Source of the DNA: Cedecea davisae DSM 4568
Lineage (GTDB): Bacteria; Pseudomonadota; Gammaproteobacteria; Enterobacterales; Enterobacteriaceae
Direction of reading: 5' to 3'
DNA length: 64,000 bases
NCBI RefSeq assembly: GCF_000412335.2
Contig: NZ_KE161030.1
Span: forward strand, 2,198,328 to 2,262,327
The notes beneath the pieces were generated by a model, which saw nothing but the letters and a program-made list of their open reading frames with translations, made no database searches and was not told where the DNA came from. Numbering within the stretch: position 1 is the stretch's first letter; each line of letters begins with the position of its first letter. Below, one piece after another: positions 1-8,723 of the stretch. A program made the position numbers and the translations under genes.

Positions 1-347
1 GCCAGGCGGTCGGAGATGAGTATCGTGACGATGGCAACCGACGGCAGCGGGCTTAGCGCCATCATGGCAATCCAGAAACCGCCGGCGGCAGCATCTATCA
101 CCAGGTTTTGCTTTTCACTGTTTACCGGGGAGCGTGAGAAACGAGCCTTCAGCAGTGCAACGTGCGGCCACACAAAGGCGTTAGCCACCAGCAGGCAGAT
201 AACCGGTAACGACGCGCCGTGTTGGTTCAGCACCGACAAGATAGGAAAAAAACACAGCAGCGTGCCCAACATCCGCATCAGATACATGCGGTTGACGAAT
301 CGTGAGCCTTTTTTTCTGGCTTTTGGTGCAGGATCGGGGGCTATCAT
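1..347 (-). CDS. MASE2-type diguanylate cyclase, N-terminal part only
   Basis: The gene reads on the minus strand from an ATG and runs off the left edge, so only about 115 N-terminal residues are present. They contain several hydrophobic segments and the stretch AFVWPHVALLKARF, which matches the AFVWPHLA signature of the MASE2 membrane sensor domain of AdrA/DgcC-type cyclases. In that family MASE2 precedes a cytoplasmic GGDEF domain that makes cyclic di-GMP; that part is outside the window, so catalytic activity is inferred. An in-frame Met at residue 21 is an alternative start. It lies 82 bp downstream of another GGDEF gene on the same strand and could be co-transcribed. Confidence 0.72.
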   Translation of the reverse strand, partial: MIAPDPAPKARKKGSRFVNRMYLMRMLGTLLCFFPILSVLNQHGASLPVICLLVANAFVWPHVALLKARFSRSPVNSEKQNLVIDAAAGGFWIAMMALSPLPSVAIVTILISDRL

Positions 348-429
348 AAATTTCTCAGGCAAACAGACCGGCAGCAACACTAACAATAGAGTGTAAGAGA
401 TCTCATATGGACAAAGCTATGCCATAAGA

Positions 430-1899
430 TTACCGAGGCGTCGCGGGCATCTCTTCGCCTCCGCTATCCGTGATGCTCGTCTTGTTTCTCCCCTGTCGCT
501 TCGACAAATAAAGATTCTTGTCCGCTTCCGGGATAAGCATATTAAAGGTATCTTCCAGCGTTTTTTCTGCCACTTCTCCGGCTGCAAGTCCGATGCTCAC
601 GGTAATAAATAACGGCTGCTGCTGGTACAAGAAACTGCCCTGCTCGATGGTTTTACGGATCTGCTCTGCAATTTCGTAGCCTTCCTGCAGATCATGGGTT
701 CGGCAAACCACCACGAACTCCTCGCCGCCGATACGAGCCACCATCCCCCGATCGCCTACGGTGTCCAGTACCCTGGCGGCAAAAGATGCCAGCACCGCGT
801 CTCCGCATTCGTGGCCCCAACTGTCATTTATGCGCTTGAAGAAATCGATATCAAGCAGCATTACACACAGCAGCGGCTGCTTGTTCAGCGGCAGATGCCC
901 GGTGCGTTTTAATGCTTCAAACAGGCCGGAGCGAGAATAAACGCCGGTAAGATAGTCGAAGTCGGCGCGCAGTGAGGTCTGCTTTATTAGCTGATTGATC
1001 GCATCCACGCTGATAGACACAATCAGCGGGCAGATGGCAATTGTTGCAATCCCCAGGCGGGCGGAAAACATCTGATCGACCAGCAGTAAAGGCTGCTCGG
1101 AATGCAGGTTAATCGCGGCGTGGGAAACCAGCACTATCTCCGTCGCACCCGTGATAAGCGTCAGCAGCGCAGTGACCGGCAGCGGATAACGAATGGCGCA
1201 CCAGATTAACGCCGGAAGCGGGAAAGCGAGGCTACCCGCCCCACCGATAGCAATAGCGGTGCCGACTGCGATAACCACAGCAAACAGCGGATAAAGATCG
1301 GAAGGCACCAATGAGGGCCGTTTGCGCCATTTCGGCCAACTCGCGCTGAGCAAACAAGGCAGCATAAGCACGCCGGTTGAGAACTGTTCGCTCACCCAGT
1401 CGGCGTACAGCGGCATAAATTTTTCATGGTAGTCGCCGCTTATGCCAAGTGAACCTATTGCACCGAACAACGAGCTTAATATCGCCGCAATGAGCGAAAA
1501 GTTGAAAATATTAAAGGCGTTTAGCGCCCAGTTGCTCTCGTCCATATTCCGCGAATAGCGCAATAATAGCCGCGCCGCGGTAACGATAAACACCATGTTG
1601 GAAAAGTTAATGATGGTTGACTGCCAGCCCCACTGCGTAGTGAACGCGTCATAAACCAGCATTGCCGCATAGCTAATAAAGTAATATACGGCTTTATTGA
1701 GCCACGGATTACGCACAAAAATGGCGGCCAGCACCGCGTTCAGCGGCCAAAATAGCGACAGATCGTTAACCAGCCGCAATGAGGCGCCGAAGAAGTAAAA
1801 CAGCGTGGTAAAAACGAAGATACTGACAGCATTTAACAGCATCTTTTCCGGGGAAAAGAATAAAAACTTAGGTCGATTAATCATGCCATCATGATTCAT
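430..1899 (-). CDS. dgcF: MASE1-like membrane diguanylate cyclase (DgcF/YneF-like)
   Basis: This is a 489-residue inner-membrane protein. Residues 20-300 form about eight hydrophobic helices of MASE1 type. A C-terminal GGDEF domain follows, with DYLTGVYSRSG near 315, the metal-binding DIDFFKRIND at 350-359 and the active-site GGEEF at 391-395. It should condense two GTP to cyclic di-GMP. The RxxD inhibitory site expected five residues before GGEEF is absent (the sequence there is GDRG), so product inhibition through that site is unlikely. The position beside glsB matches E. coli yneF (dgcF), which is the basis for the symbol; Met6 is an alternative start. The sensed signal is unknown. Confidence 0.8.
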   Translation of the reverse strand: MNHDGMINRPKFLFFSPEKMLLNAVSIFVFTTLFYFFGASLRLVNDLSLFWPLNAVLAAIFVRNPWLNKAVYYFISYAAMLVYDAFTTQWGWQSTIINFSNMVFIVTAARLLLRYSRNMDESNWALNAFNIFNFSLIAAILSSLFGAIGSLGISGDYHEKFMPLYADWVSEQFSTGVLMLPCLLSASWPKWRKRPSLVPSDLYPLFAVVIAVGTAIAIGGAGSLAFPLPALIWCAIRYPLPVTALLTLITGATEIVLVSHAAINLHSEQPLLLVDQMFSARLGIATIAICPLIVSISVDAINQLIKQTSLRADFDYLTGVYSRSGLFEALKRTGHLPLNKQPLLCVMLLDIDFFKRINDSWGHECGDAVLASFAARVLDTVGDRGMVARIGGEEFVVVCRTHDLQEGYEIAEQIRKTIEQGSFLYQQQPLFITVSIGLAAGEVAEKTLEDTFNMLIPEADKNLYLSKRQGRNKTSITDSGGEEMPATPR

Positions 1900-2216
1900 G
1901 TTTATTCATTCACCGCTGAAAAGAATAGCGCCATCAGGTGATTGCGGAAATAAGCAATAGCTTAGCATGTTTGCTGCGGCCAGGAGCCCGGTTGTTGAGA
2001 GAAAAAGGGAAAATCACCGCCCTGGCCCGGCTCACCGCATCAACTATTACTCATAAGCTAAATTCTCGCCACTTGATAACCTGGTGATGGAAAGCTTCGG
2101 GATTTCTGACTAAAAATTCAGACTTATTGCCAATTAATAATTAGCAGCCTCAGGTTTAACCGATGTTTAAAGTGACTGCCTTATAGTCACAGCATACAGG
2201 TTTTCCCGGAGATGAA
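1900..2216. other. Intergenic region upstream of dgcF and of a small ORF
   Basis: This gap should hold the divergent promoters of the minus-strand cyclase and the plus-strand 39-codon ORF. It is AT-rich around 2100-2160. The only structure seen is the short inverted repeat at 2172-2190, listed separately. No convincing RNA gene or further coding region was found. Confidence 0.4.
2172..2190 (+). promoter_or_regulatory. Inverted repeat in the leader of the small ORF
   Basis: GTGACT and AGTCAC flank a seven-base spacer. The element ends 26 bp before the ATG of the 39-codon ORF and 20 bp before its GGAG ribosome-binding site. It could be an operator or a leader hairpin; no family assignment is possible. 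Confidence 0.35.
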
Positions 2217-2336
2217 ATGCGCAAAACACCTTGGGCGGAACGATTAATCATCACCGCCATTATGCTAACCGTTCTGGCAACCGTTAGCCTGGTTGGCGTC
2301 CTGTGGTTGCGTGTGCCGGGATTGTTGCTGCTGTAA
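2217..2336 (+). CDS. Small single-pass membrane protein, 39 residues
   Basis: The ORF begins MRKTPWAERLIITAIML and ends in a Leu-rich tail. A short basic N-terminus is followed by one hydrophobic helix (about residues 10-38), as in many enterobacterial small inner-membrane proteins. A GGAG ribosome-binding site lies five bases before the ATG, and an overlapping ATG at 2212 is in another frame. The ORF ends 12 bp before the convergent glsB stop. I do not recognise the protein. Support is the ribosome-binding site, composition and lack of any competing gene. Confidence 0.5.
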   Translation: MRKTPWAERLIITAIMLTVLATVSLVGVLWLRVPGLLLL

Positions 2337-2348
2337 GCCCCGGCAAGT

Positions 2349-3275
2349 TTAGAAAATTGAACGCCCAATGCGCTGAGAAAGTATTTCCAGCGCTGCCGTG
2401 CCCGCCAGAGAGTTACCTGACGCATCCAGTTCAGGGCACCACACCGCGATAGACATCTCGTTCGGCACCACTGCGATAATCCCGCCGCCGACGCCGGACT
2501 TACCCGGCAGGCCAACACGATAAGCGAATTCGCCCGCTCCGTCATACATCCCGCTGGTTATCATCAGGGCGTTAATCTGCCTTGCGTGCTGGGCCGAAAC
2601 CACCGGCTCCTCGAGATGCAATGCCTGCCCCTGGTTTGCCAGGAACAGGAAAGTTTTCGCCAGTTCAAGGCAGCTCATTTCCAGCGCACAATAATGGAAA
2701 TAAGTTTGCAGCACCGTTATTACGTCATTTTCAAAGTTGCCGAAGGACTTCATCAGCCAGGCAATGGCGGCGTTGCGGGCAGAATGTTCAAATTCGGAAC
2801 GCGCCACGCGGGTGTCGTAAACCAAATCGTCTGCGCCTGAAAGCTGGCGTACCACTTCCAGCATGCGTTGTTTTGGCGCACTGAGCCGCGTTTGCAGCAT
2901 ATCGCACACGACCAGCGCCCCGGCATTAATAAACGGATTTCGCGGCTTGCCCTGCTCCAGCTCCAGCTGCACAAGCGAGTTAAACGGCTGGCCGGAAGGC
3001 TCTTTGCCCACGCGCTGCCAAATTTCATCTTCTTCGTAGCGGCCCAGCGCCAGCGTCAGGCTCAGAACTTTTGAAATCGACTGAATAGAAAAGCGTTCAG
3101 CGGCGTCCCCGGCGCTAAAGAATTCCCCGTCAACGGTACACACCGCGATGCCAAGCTTACTGCCGGACACTTCTGCCAGCGCGGGAATATAGTCGGCAAC
3201 CTTCCCTTTACCGAGCAAAGGACGGACTTGTTCGAGGATCTCTTCCAGTAACTGATTATTTAATTGGACCGGCAC
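2349..3275 (-). CDS. glsB: Glutaminase, GlsB/YneH type
   Basis: This 308-residue cytoplasmic serine-dependent glutaminase hydrolyses L-glutamine to glutamate and ammonia. It has the beta-lactamase-like fold with the catalytic S-x-x-K motif at Ser66-Lys69 ([11 protein letters not shown]), plus [13 protein letters not shown] and the C-terminal GKSGVGGGI loop. It aligns closely over its whole length with E. coli YneH. The start is GTG, preceded by a good AGGAG. As in E. coli it sits near sad and the dgcF-like gene, but here a chemoreceptor gene has come between glsB and sad. Confidence 0.93.
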   Translation of the reverse strand: MPVQLNNQLLEEILEQVRPLLGKGKVADYIPALAEVSGSKLGIAVCTVDGEFFSAGDAAERFSIQSISKVLSLTLALGRYEEDEIWQRVGKEPSGQPFNSLVQLELEQGKPRNPFINAGALVVCDMLQTRLSAPKQRMLEVVRQLSGADDLVYDTRVARSEFEHSARNAAIAWLMKSFGNFENDVITVLQTYFHYCALEMSCLELAKTFLFLANQGQALHLEEPVVSAQHARQINALMITSGMYDGAGEFAYRVGLPGKSGVGGGIIAVVPNEMSIAVWCPELDASGNSLAGTAALEILSQRIGRSIF

Positions 3276-3344
3276 CGTGCTCTCCTGAGCGATGTGTTAA
3301 GCGGCGCAAGTATATCAGAGCGACGGGCCGATAATAAAACGAAC

Positions 3345-4946
3345 TCAGGCCGTCATCTGGAAGCGAGCAACGGCTTTTTCCAGTCGCTGCGACTCGCTGA
3401 GCAGCCGCTGGGAGGTATGCGTCGAAGCCTTAATCAGCCGTCCTGTTTGATTCACCGCATGGTTGAGCGTGGTAATACGACTTGTCACATGATGGACGCT
3501 GGTCCCCTGGTCTACCGAAGCGCTGGAAATTTCGTTTAACAACCCGCTCAGACGGGTGACCTGAGCAATAACGCTCTTGAGTTGATTCTCCAGTTCCGAC
3601 ACCGCCTCGCTGCCCTGTTCAATGCCCTGCAACGAGTTGTTGATAAGCGCCTGAATATTTCTCGTTGACTGGCTGCTCTGCTTCGCCAGCAGGCCAACTT
3701 CACGCGCCACAACGGCGAAGCCACGCCCCTGATTACCGGCATGAGCAGCCTCAATTGCGGCATTAAGCGCCAGGATATTAGTCTGGAAGGCGACATTATC
3801 GATCATCGCCACAATGCCGCGCATTTCCGCAGAACGGGTGACAATATCCTGCATCGAGGCGTTAACCGTATGCATCATCTGGTCACCTCCGGCTACCATC
3901 TCCCGCGCTTCATCGGCGCGCTGGTTGGCCTGAATAGCATACTGACTGTTTTCCTGAACGCGAGATTCCAGCTCGGTAATGTGCTGCGTCACCCTTTCCA
4001 GCTCCTGCTCTTGTTGAGAGGATTGGTTAAACAGCTCATTATTACTCTCGGCGAGCTGGCCGATATTACTCAGCAGCGTAGCGGAAGATTCTCGCACCTC
4101 CAGCACCAGCTGCTGTATTCCCTGCTGCATTTCCAGCACGCTGCCGTGGAGCTGCTTCACTTCGCGGTTTACCAGCCTGCGTTCGGCTGGCAGGCGCGAT
4201 AAATCTCCGGCTGCCAGCACATGCAGATGCTCAATCAACCCTCTAAGCGGGCGGATAACCCAGCGTGCGACGCCGAGCCATACCGCGATTGCTACAACCA
4301 ACAGAATACCCAACGCGATAATAAACAAAGTCTGCGCCTGGCTCAGGCTGCTCAGAAGCGAGCCGCTGGCCTGCACGGTTTGCTTTTCACCCTCGCTCTG
4401 GTAGCGCGCGTACTGCTCGTTGAAATCGGACTGAAACGCCTGAATCGGCACTTCAAAGAATGCGTCTATCGAGGCGTGTTTCTGCATCCCTTCTAGTTGC
4501 TCTTTCAGGCCGCTGAAAAATAGCTGATAGCTGCTGGCCAGCGCGTCGCTGCTTGCCGGGTGCAGTTTTTGCCAGGCGGAGAAGTTTTGCTGCGACTCTT
4601 TTAACGACTTATCGGCTTCATCTACCAGGCTGTTCCAGCTGCCGACCGAGCCGGTTTCTTTATCCTGCATAAAGTAGACACCCGCGCGGTTTAAGAGGTC
4701 GCTGGTCATTAACAATGAAGTTCTCGCCTTTTCCATTACCACCTGCTGCTGGTGAAGCTGGCCGCTTTCAAGCACGCTTTGGCGGGTATCACGGAGGATG
4801 TTGGAAAGCGAAACGGTCGAGAGAATTTGCAGCACCGAAAAAAGCGCAATCACGCCAACAACCCCGCTCAACAACCCAAACTCGCGCGGCCGCCCGGTGA
4901 ACAGGTTAAGGGGATTTAAACGGCGAAAAATTTGACTTATGTTCAT
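3345..4946 (-). CDS. Methyl-accepting chemotaxis protein
   Basis: This is a transmembrane chemoreceptor of 533 residues from the chosen ATG; an in-frame GTG six codons earlier lacks a better ribosome-binding site. The first membrane helix lies around residues 25-45 and is followed by a four-helix-bundle type periplasmic domain. A second helix near 205-225 leads to a HAMP domain and a long cytoplasmic coiled coil. The conserved signalling tip reads ILALNAAIEAAHAGNQGRGF. The C-terminus ends FQMTA without the NWETF CheR/CheB-docking pentapeptide, so it probably needs other receptors for efficient adaptation. The ligand is unknown. It is an insertion between sad and glsB relative to E. coli. Confidence 0.9.
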   Translation of the reverse strand: MNISQIFRRLNPLNLFTGRPREFGLLSGVVGVIALFSVLQILSTVSLSNILRDTRQSVLESGQLHQQQVVMEKARTSLLMTSDLLNRAGVYFMQDKETGSVGSWNSLVDEADKSLKESQQNFSAWQKLHPASSDALASSYQLFFSGLKEQLEGMQKHASIDAFFEVPIQAFQSDFNEQYARYQSEGEKQTVQASGSLLSSLSQAQTLFIIALGILLVVAIAVWLGVARWVIRPLRGLIEHLHVLAAGDLSRLPAERRLVNREVKQLHGSVLEMQQGIQQLVLEVRESSATLLSNIGQLAESNNELFNQSSQQEQELERVTQHITELESRVQENSQYAIQANQRADEAREMVAGGDQMMHTVNASMQDIVTRSAEMRGIVAMIDNVAFQTNILALNAAIEAAHAGNQGRGFAVVAREVGLLAKQSSQSTRNIQALINNSLQGIEQGSEAVSELENQLKSVIAQVTRLSGLLNEISSASVDQGTSVHHVTSRITTLNHAVNQTGRLIKASTHTSQRLLSESQRLEKAVARFQMTA

Positions 4947-5020
4947 GATTTTCTTCAGTAACACAACGATGCCGCGAGTGTACTGAGCGAAAATGACAGA
5001 AATATTTCACTCCCATGACA

Positions 5021-5049
5021 AACAAGGCCACCCGAAGAGTGACCTTGTT
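5021..5049 (-). terminator. Terminator hairpin after sad
   Basis: A 29-base element folds into 13 base pairs (including G-U pairs) around a three-base loop, with arms AACAAGG and CCTTGTT. It lies between the sad stop and the chemoreceptor start, both on the minus strand. The T-run is short. Confidence 0.65.
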
Positions 5050-5140
5050 TAGTGCTGGCTAAATCGCCAAAATCCAGCTCTATCTCTTAATTTGAGGCGA
5101 CAATAGAGCATTATCCGCCGGCAGTCTGGTGTCGTTTAAA

Positions 5141-6532
5141 CTAGCGACGATCCTTCCATACGGTCTGAATGTTACAGAACTCATGCAGGCCAAAGTGGGA
5201 AAGTTCGCGGCCAAAACCGCTCTTTTTCACCCCGCCAAACGCTACTCGTGGGTCACTGGCGCTGTAGCCGTTGATAAATACGCCGCCGCACTCAAGGCCA
5301 GCCGCCATTTCCAGCGCCAGGTTCTCGTTAGCGGTATAGACCGTTGCCGACAGGCCGAAATCGCTGTCGTTAGCCAATTCCAGGGCATGTTGGCTATCGC
5401 GGGCAACGGTAATAGCGGCCACCGGGCCAAACAGTTCCTGGCGGAAGGCGGTCATATCTGGCGTAATACCAGCCAGCACTGTTGGCGCATAGTAGTTGCC
5501 TTCTCCGGCCAGTTTTTCTCCGCCAATCAACAATTTTGCACCCTGACTAAGTGACGTTGTCACTTGCTCATGCAGCTCATCTCGTAGATCGTAGCGAGCC
5601 ATAGGCCCGATACGGGTTGACTCTTCCTGCGGCGCACCCAGCTGGTAGTGTTTAAGCTCGGCAATGAATTTGTCGGTAAAGGCATCGGCGATACCCGCTT
5701 CAACGATAAATCTTTTCGCCGCGGCGCAGACCTGCCCGGTATTCTGGAAACGGCCCGCCACCGCGGCTTTTACCGCCTCGTCAAGGTCGGCATCGTTCAG
5801 GACGATAAACGGATCGGAACCGCCAAGCTCCAGCACACATTTTTTCAGCGCCGCGCTTGCCTGAGCGCCAATTGCCGCCCCCGCTCTGCCGCTGCCGGTC
5901 ACCGTGACGGCGGCAATTCGTGGGTCGTTAATCGCCTGGCTAACGCCTTCCGGCGTGACGTTAAGCAATTCGAACAGCGAGGCAGGGAAACCCGCAGCGA
6001 TAAACATCTGGCGAATAATCTCGGCGCAGCCCATCACATTTGGAGCGTGTTTCAACACATAGCTGTTACCGGCCAGTAAAATCGGCACCGCACCTCGCAG
6101 AACCTGCCACAAAGGGAAGTTCCACGGCATCACGGCAAGGATCGGCCCCAAAGGACGGTACTCAATAACCGCTTTATTATTTTCAACCAGCGTGGACTCT
6201 GCGCCGAGCATCGCCGGGCCGTGTTCCGCATACCAGTCGCAGAGGTTGGCCGACTTAGCGACTTCGGCACGAGCCTGAAGGATAGGCTTACCCATCTCGG
6301 CGCTTATCATCTGCGCCATCGCCTCACCGTGCTGGCGCACCGCTTCACCTAAATCACGCAGCTTTTGCGCGCGGGCTTCCAGCGGCGTAGCCCGCCACTG
6401 TTTAAAAGCCTGGTGGTTGCGGGCAAGCGCGGCATTAATCTGCTCTGCGTTCTCGAAAGGATAAACCGCAATGCGCTCACCGGTAGCGGGATTGCGTGAA
6501 ATGGCGTGGGTTTGCCCGGTTACTGATTGCAT
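5141..6532 (-). CDS. sad: Succinate-semialdehyde dehydrogenase Sad (YneI)
   Basis: This 463-residue cytoplasmic aldehyde dehydrogenase oxidises succinate semialdehyde to succinate with NAD(P)+, as in GABA/putrescine breakdown. The family features are present: MPWNFPLWQV around Asn138, the general base Glu235 in LELGGSDP, and nucleophile Cys269 in FQNTGQVCAAAKRF. Length and sequence agree with E. coli YneI. It is divergent from ptrR with about 100 bp between the starts, the arrangement through which PtrR controls sad in E. coli. A hairpin terminator follows. Confidence 0.93.
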   Translation of the reverse strand: MQSVTGQTHAISRNPATGERIAVYPFENAEQINAALARNHQAFKQWRATPLEARAQKLRDLGEAVRQHGEAMAQMISAEMGKPILQARAEVAKSANLCDWYAEHGPAMLGAESTLVENNKAVIEYRPLGPILAVMPWNFPLWQVLRGAVPILLAGNSYVLKHAPNVMGCAEIIRQMFIAAGFPASLFELLNVTPEGVSQAINDPRIAAVTVTGSGRAGAAIGAQASAALKKCVLELGGSDPFIVLNDADLDEAVKAAVAGRFQNTGQVCAAAKRFIVEAGIADAFTDKFIAELKHYQLGAPQEESTRIGPMARYDLRDELHEQVTTSLSQGAKLLIGGEKLAGEGNYYAPTVLAGITPDMTAFRQELFGPVAAITVARDSQHALELANDSDFGLSATVYTANENLALEMAAGLECGGVFINGYSASDPRVAFGGVKKSGFGRELSHFGLHEFCNIQTVWKDRR

Positions 6533-6634
6533 GGTGGTGCCTCGACAGGTGAATGAGATGTTAACAGTAGCCTTGAGGCACGAAGTTTAAAAATGAATAA
6601 TACTGAGCAAACCATTCACGATTTGAGAAAGCTT

Positions 6635-7501
6635 ATGGACCTGAACCAGCTGGAAATGTTTAACGCCGTTGCCGAAACGGGCAGTATCAGCGCCGCCGCG
6701 CAGCAGGTACACCGCGTACCGTCCAACCTCACTACCCGCATCAAACAACTGGAGGCTGACCTCGGGGTTGCGCTATTTATCCGCGAAAACCAGCGGCTGA
6801 GGCTTTCGCCTTCCGGCCACAGCTTCCTCGACTACAGCAAACGCATTCTGGCGCTGGTGGATGAGGCCCGAACGGTCGTTTCCGGCGATGAGCCTCAGGG
6901 GCCGCTGGCCTTAGGCTCGCTGGAAAGCACAGCGGCTGTACGCATTCCCGGGCTGCTGGCGAACTTTAACCAGCGCTACCCCAAAATCCATCTTTCACTG
7001 GCTACCGGGCCTTCCGGGGACCAGATTGACGGCGTGCTTGAGGGCAGGCTTTCTGCCGCTTTTGTTGACGGGCCGGTGCTACATCCGTCGCTTGAAGGCA
7101 TTGCGGTTTACCGGGAGGAGATGGTTATCGTCGCGCCCGCCGACCATCCGCCAATTGTGCGGGGAAGCCAGGTGAACGGCGCTAATATCTACGCCTTCCG
7201 GGCCAATTGCTCCTATCGCCGCCACTTCGAGGGCTGGTTTCACGATGACAAAGCCATACCGGGGAAAATCCACGAAATGGAGTCGTATCACGGCATGCTG
7301 GCCTGCGTTATTGCCGGAGCCGGGCTGGCGTTAATGCCCAAAAGCATGCTGGAGAGTATGCCTGGCAGTCATCAGGTGAGCACCTGGCCGCTGCCGGAGG
7401 AGAAGCGCTATCTGGACACCTGGCTGCTGTGGCGACGGGATGCTAAAACGCGGCAGCTTGAGGCTTTTATTTCCCTTATCGATCGGGCTCAAATTGATTA
7501 A
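6635..7501 (+). CDS. ptrR: LysR-type regulator PtrR (YneJ)
   Basis: From the start [17 protein letters not shown] this is a 288-residue LysR regulator. An N-terminal winged helix-turn-helix ([24 protein letters not shown]) precedes a periplasmic-binding-protein-like effector domain. The internal ATG is chosen because the E. coli protein begins there and GAGAAAG precedes it; an upstream in-frame ATG would add 14 residues. The inferred role is regulation of the divergent sad gene in response to putrescine or GABA-pathway metabolites. Confidence 0.9.
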   Translation: MDLNQLEMFNAVAETGSISAAAQQVHRVPSNLTTRIKQLEADLGVALFIRENQRLRLSPSGHSFLDYSKRILALVDEARTVVSGDEPQGPLALGSLESTAAVRIPGLLANFNQRYPKIHLSLATGPSGDQIDGVLEGRLSAAFVDGPVLHPSLEGIAVYREEMVIVAPADHPPIVRGSQVNGANIYAFRANCSYRRHFEGWFHDDKAIPGKIHEMESYHGMLACVIAGAGLALMPKSMLESMPGSHQVSTWPLPEEKRYLDTWLLWRRDAKTRQLEAFISLIDRAQID

Positions 7502-7676
7502 ATATTGCATAGGAAACATGGCGATCGGGTTATTTATTGAGCATTGCCACTAATTATTACGACAATAACTAACCGGTCGTCACTTTATATAATATAGCTC
7601 TTTTTTGATAGATTATTTTATGGGGGTAAACTAAAAGTAAAATGATTTTTAATATTTTTTAAAACAGGAGTTCATT

Positions 7677-8612
7677 ATGATTAACAATGTAAACTATTCA
7701 ATAAAGGAAACAAGTAATGCCTGGGGCGTTGATTTAAACAAAACACCAACTCCCTCATCATTGAAAAAAATAATAGAAAGTATAAAAAATGTCGCTAACT
7801 CAAATGTTGAGGTCGCTACCCCAGGGCCACTTAATCGTTCGAACATACGCGTGTGTGGGCGGGTAAAACAACCCTCCGCCAATGGTCATCTAATCCTCAA
7901 TCCGGAGGGTGTTGACGTCAGAATAATACCAGGAAAAATAAATAACGTTGAATACGAGAACGTTTCAGGTGATAGATACAAGGCCCGGTTTAAAGATTGT
8001 GATAGCAATGATGTGATGAGCATGAGCTTTACCTCGAATGAAAAAATTGATCGCGGCGTCAGGCCTGTCTACTCCAGACAAATCCAAATGAAGAATATCG
8101 ACAGTCAAAAAAGCATTGAGGAACTCTGGAGAGGCATGACGGACCCTCATCATTTTTATCCTATGTTACAGCAGCTTGGGATAAGCAAGCTGGACGCTTT
8201 TCGGCGTGTGCCGCCCGATCTGGCCTCCCGGGTTGACACCGATAGTTTAGGGCTAACTCTACAGAATATACATAAGAGAAAAGATAACATCATGGCCTTC
8301 GTTGGCAACAATGCCGTTGTACAGATTTATACCGGCCCGGTATTAAAGATCGCCGAAGTGAAAGGCAGTGATAAAATATTTATTCATGGAGTAACAAAAG
8401 AAGGAGAACCAGCAGTCATTAATTTATCAAAAAAAGATATTGCTCAGGCATGGGTGGTAAATAAGAGATCAAATGACGGTTACATTACTAGCCTGGAGAT
8501 TTTCGATCATCAAGAAAATCACATCGCACAGTTTTACGGGGTCAGAAAAGAAGGTCAGAAACAAAATGAAAATTGGCATAAACTGATGAAAGAACTTCCA
8601 ACCATCATTTAG
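7677..8612 (+). CDS. Orphan HemS/ChuS-like haem-binding protein
   Basis: This 311-residue protein is visibly more AT-rich than its neighbours. Its C-terminal half matches HemS/ChuS/HmuS closely: ELWRGMTDPHHFYPML (ChuS has WRAMTDVHQFF), AFRRVPPDLASRVD, IMAFVGNNAVVQIYTGPV and AWVVNKRSNDGYITSLEIFDH. His158 aligns with the family's haem-ligating His. The N-terminal half keeps the GHLILNPEGVDVRI segment of the first repeat, but the first 50 or so residues look unrelated and shorter. ChuS relatives bind, traffic or degrade haem in the cytoplasm. No haem receptor, transporter or convincing Fur box is nearby, so the role is uncertain. It has a good AGGAG six bases before the ATG. Likely horizontally acquired or a divergent paralogue. 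Confidence 0.75.
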   Translation: MINNVNYSIKETSNAWGVDLNKTPTPSSLKKIIESIKNVANSNVEVATPGPLNRSNIRVCGRVKQPSANGHLILNPEGVDVRIIPGKINNVEYENVSGDRYKARFKDCDSNDVMSMSFTSNEKIDRGVRPVYSRQIQMKNIDSQKSIEELWRGMTDPHHFYPMLQQLGISKLDAFRRVPPDLASRVDTDSLGLTLQNIHKRKDNIMAFVGNNAVVQIYTGPVLKIAEVKGSDKIFIHGVTKEGEPAVINLSKKDIAQAWVVNKRSNDGYITSLEIFDHQENHIAQFYGVRKEGQKQNENWHKLMKELPTII

Positions 8613-8629
8613 CCATACTCGAGCCTTCC

Positions 8630-8662
8630 GAACGGTAACTTGCTTTCAAAAAGGCTCGTTTG
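8630..8662 (+). terminator. Terminator hairpin after the HemS-like gene
   Basis: Perfect eight-base arms CGAGCCTT and AAGGCTCG are followed by GTTTGAT. The element starts 17 bp after the stop codon. The loop is 13 bases and the T-run weak, so efficiency is unclear. Confidence 0.5.
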
Positions 8663-8723
8663 ATATCTATGGCTTAATAATCAAATTAAAACCATTTCCA
8701 CCCGTTATTTATTCTTTATTGCA

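Noticed and set aside
16-396. Plus-strand frame of 126 codons at the left edge
   Set aside because: The opposite strand encodes recognisable MASE2 sequence.
2156-2545. Minus-strand frame overlapping the end of glsB
   Set aside because: It overlaps conserved glsB coding sequence in another frame and has no ribosome-binding site.
7502-7676. Fur box upstream of the HemS-like gene
   Set aside because: The region is AT-rich but no acceptable run of GATAAT-type hexamers is present. A TATAAT-like element exists but no well-spaced -35.
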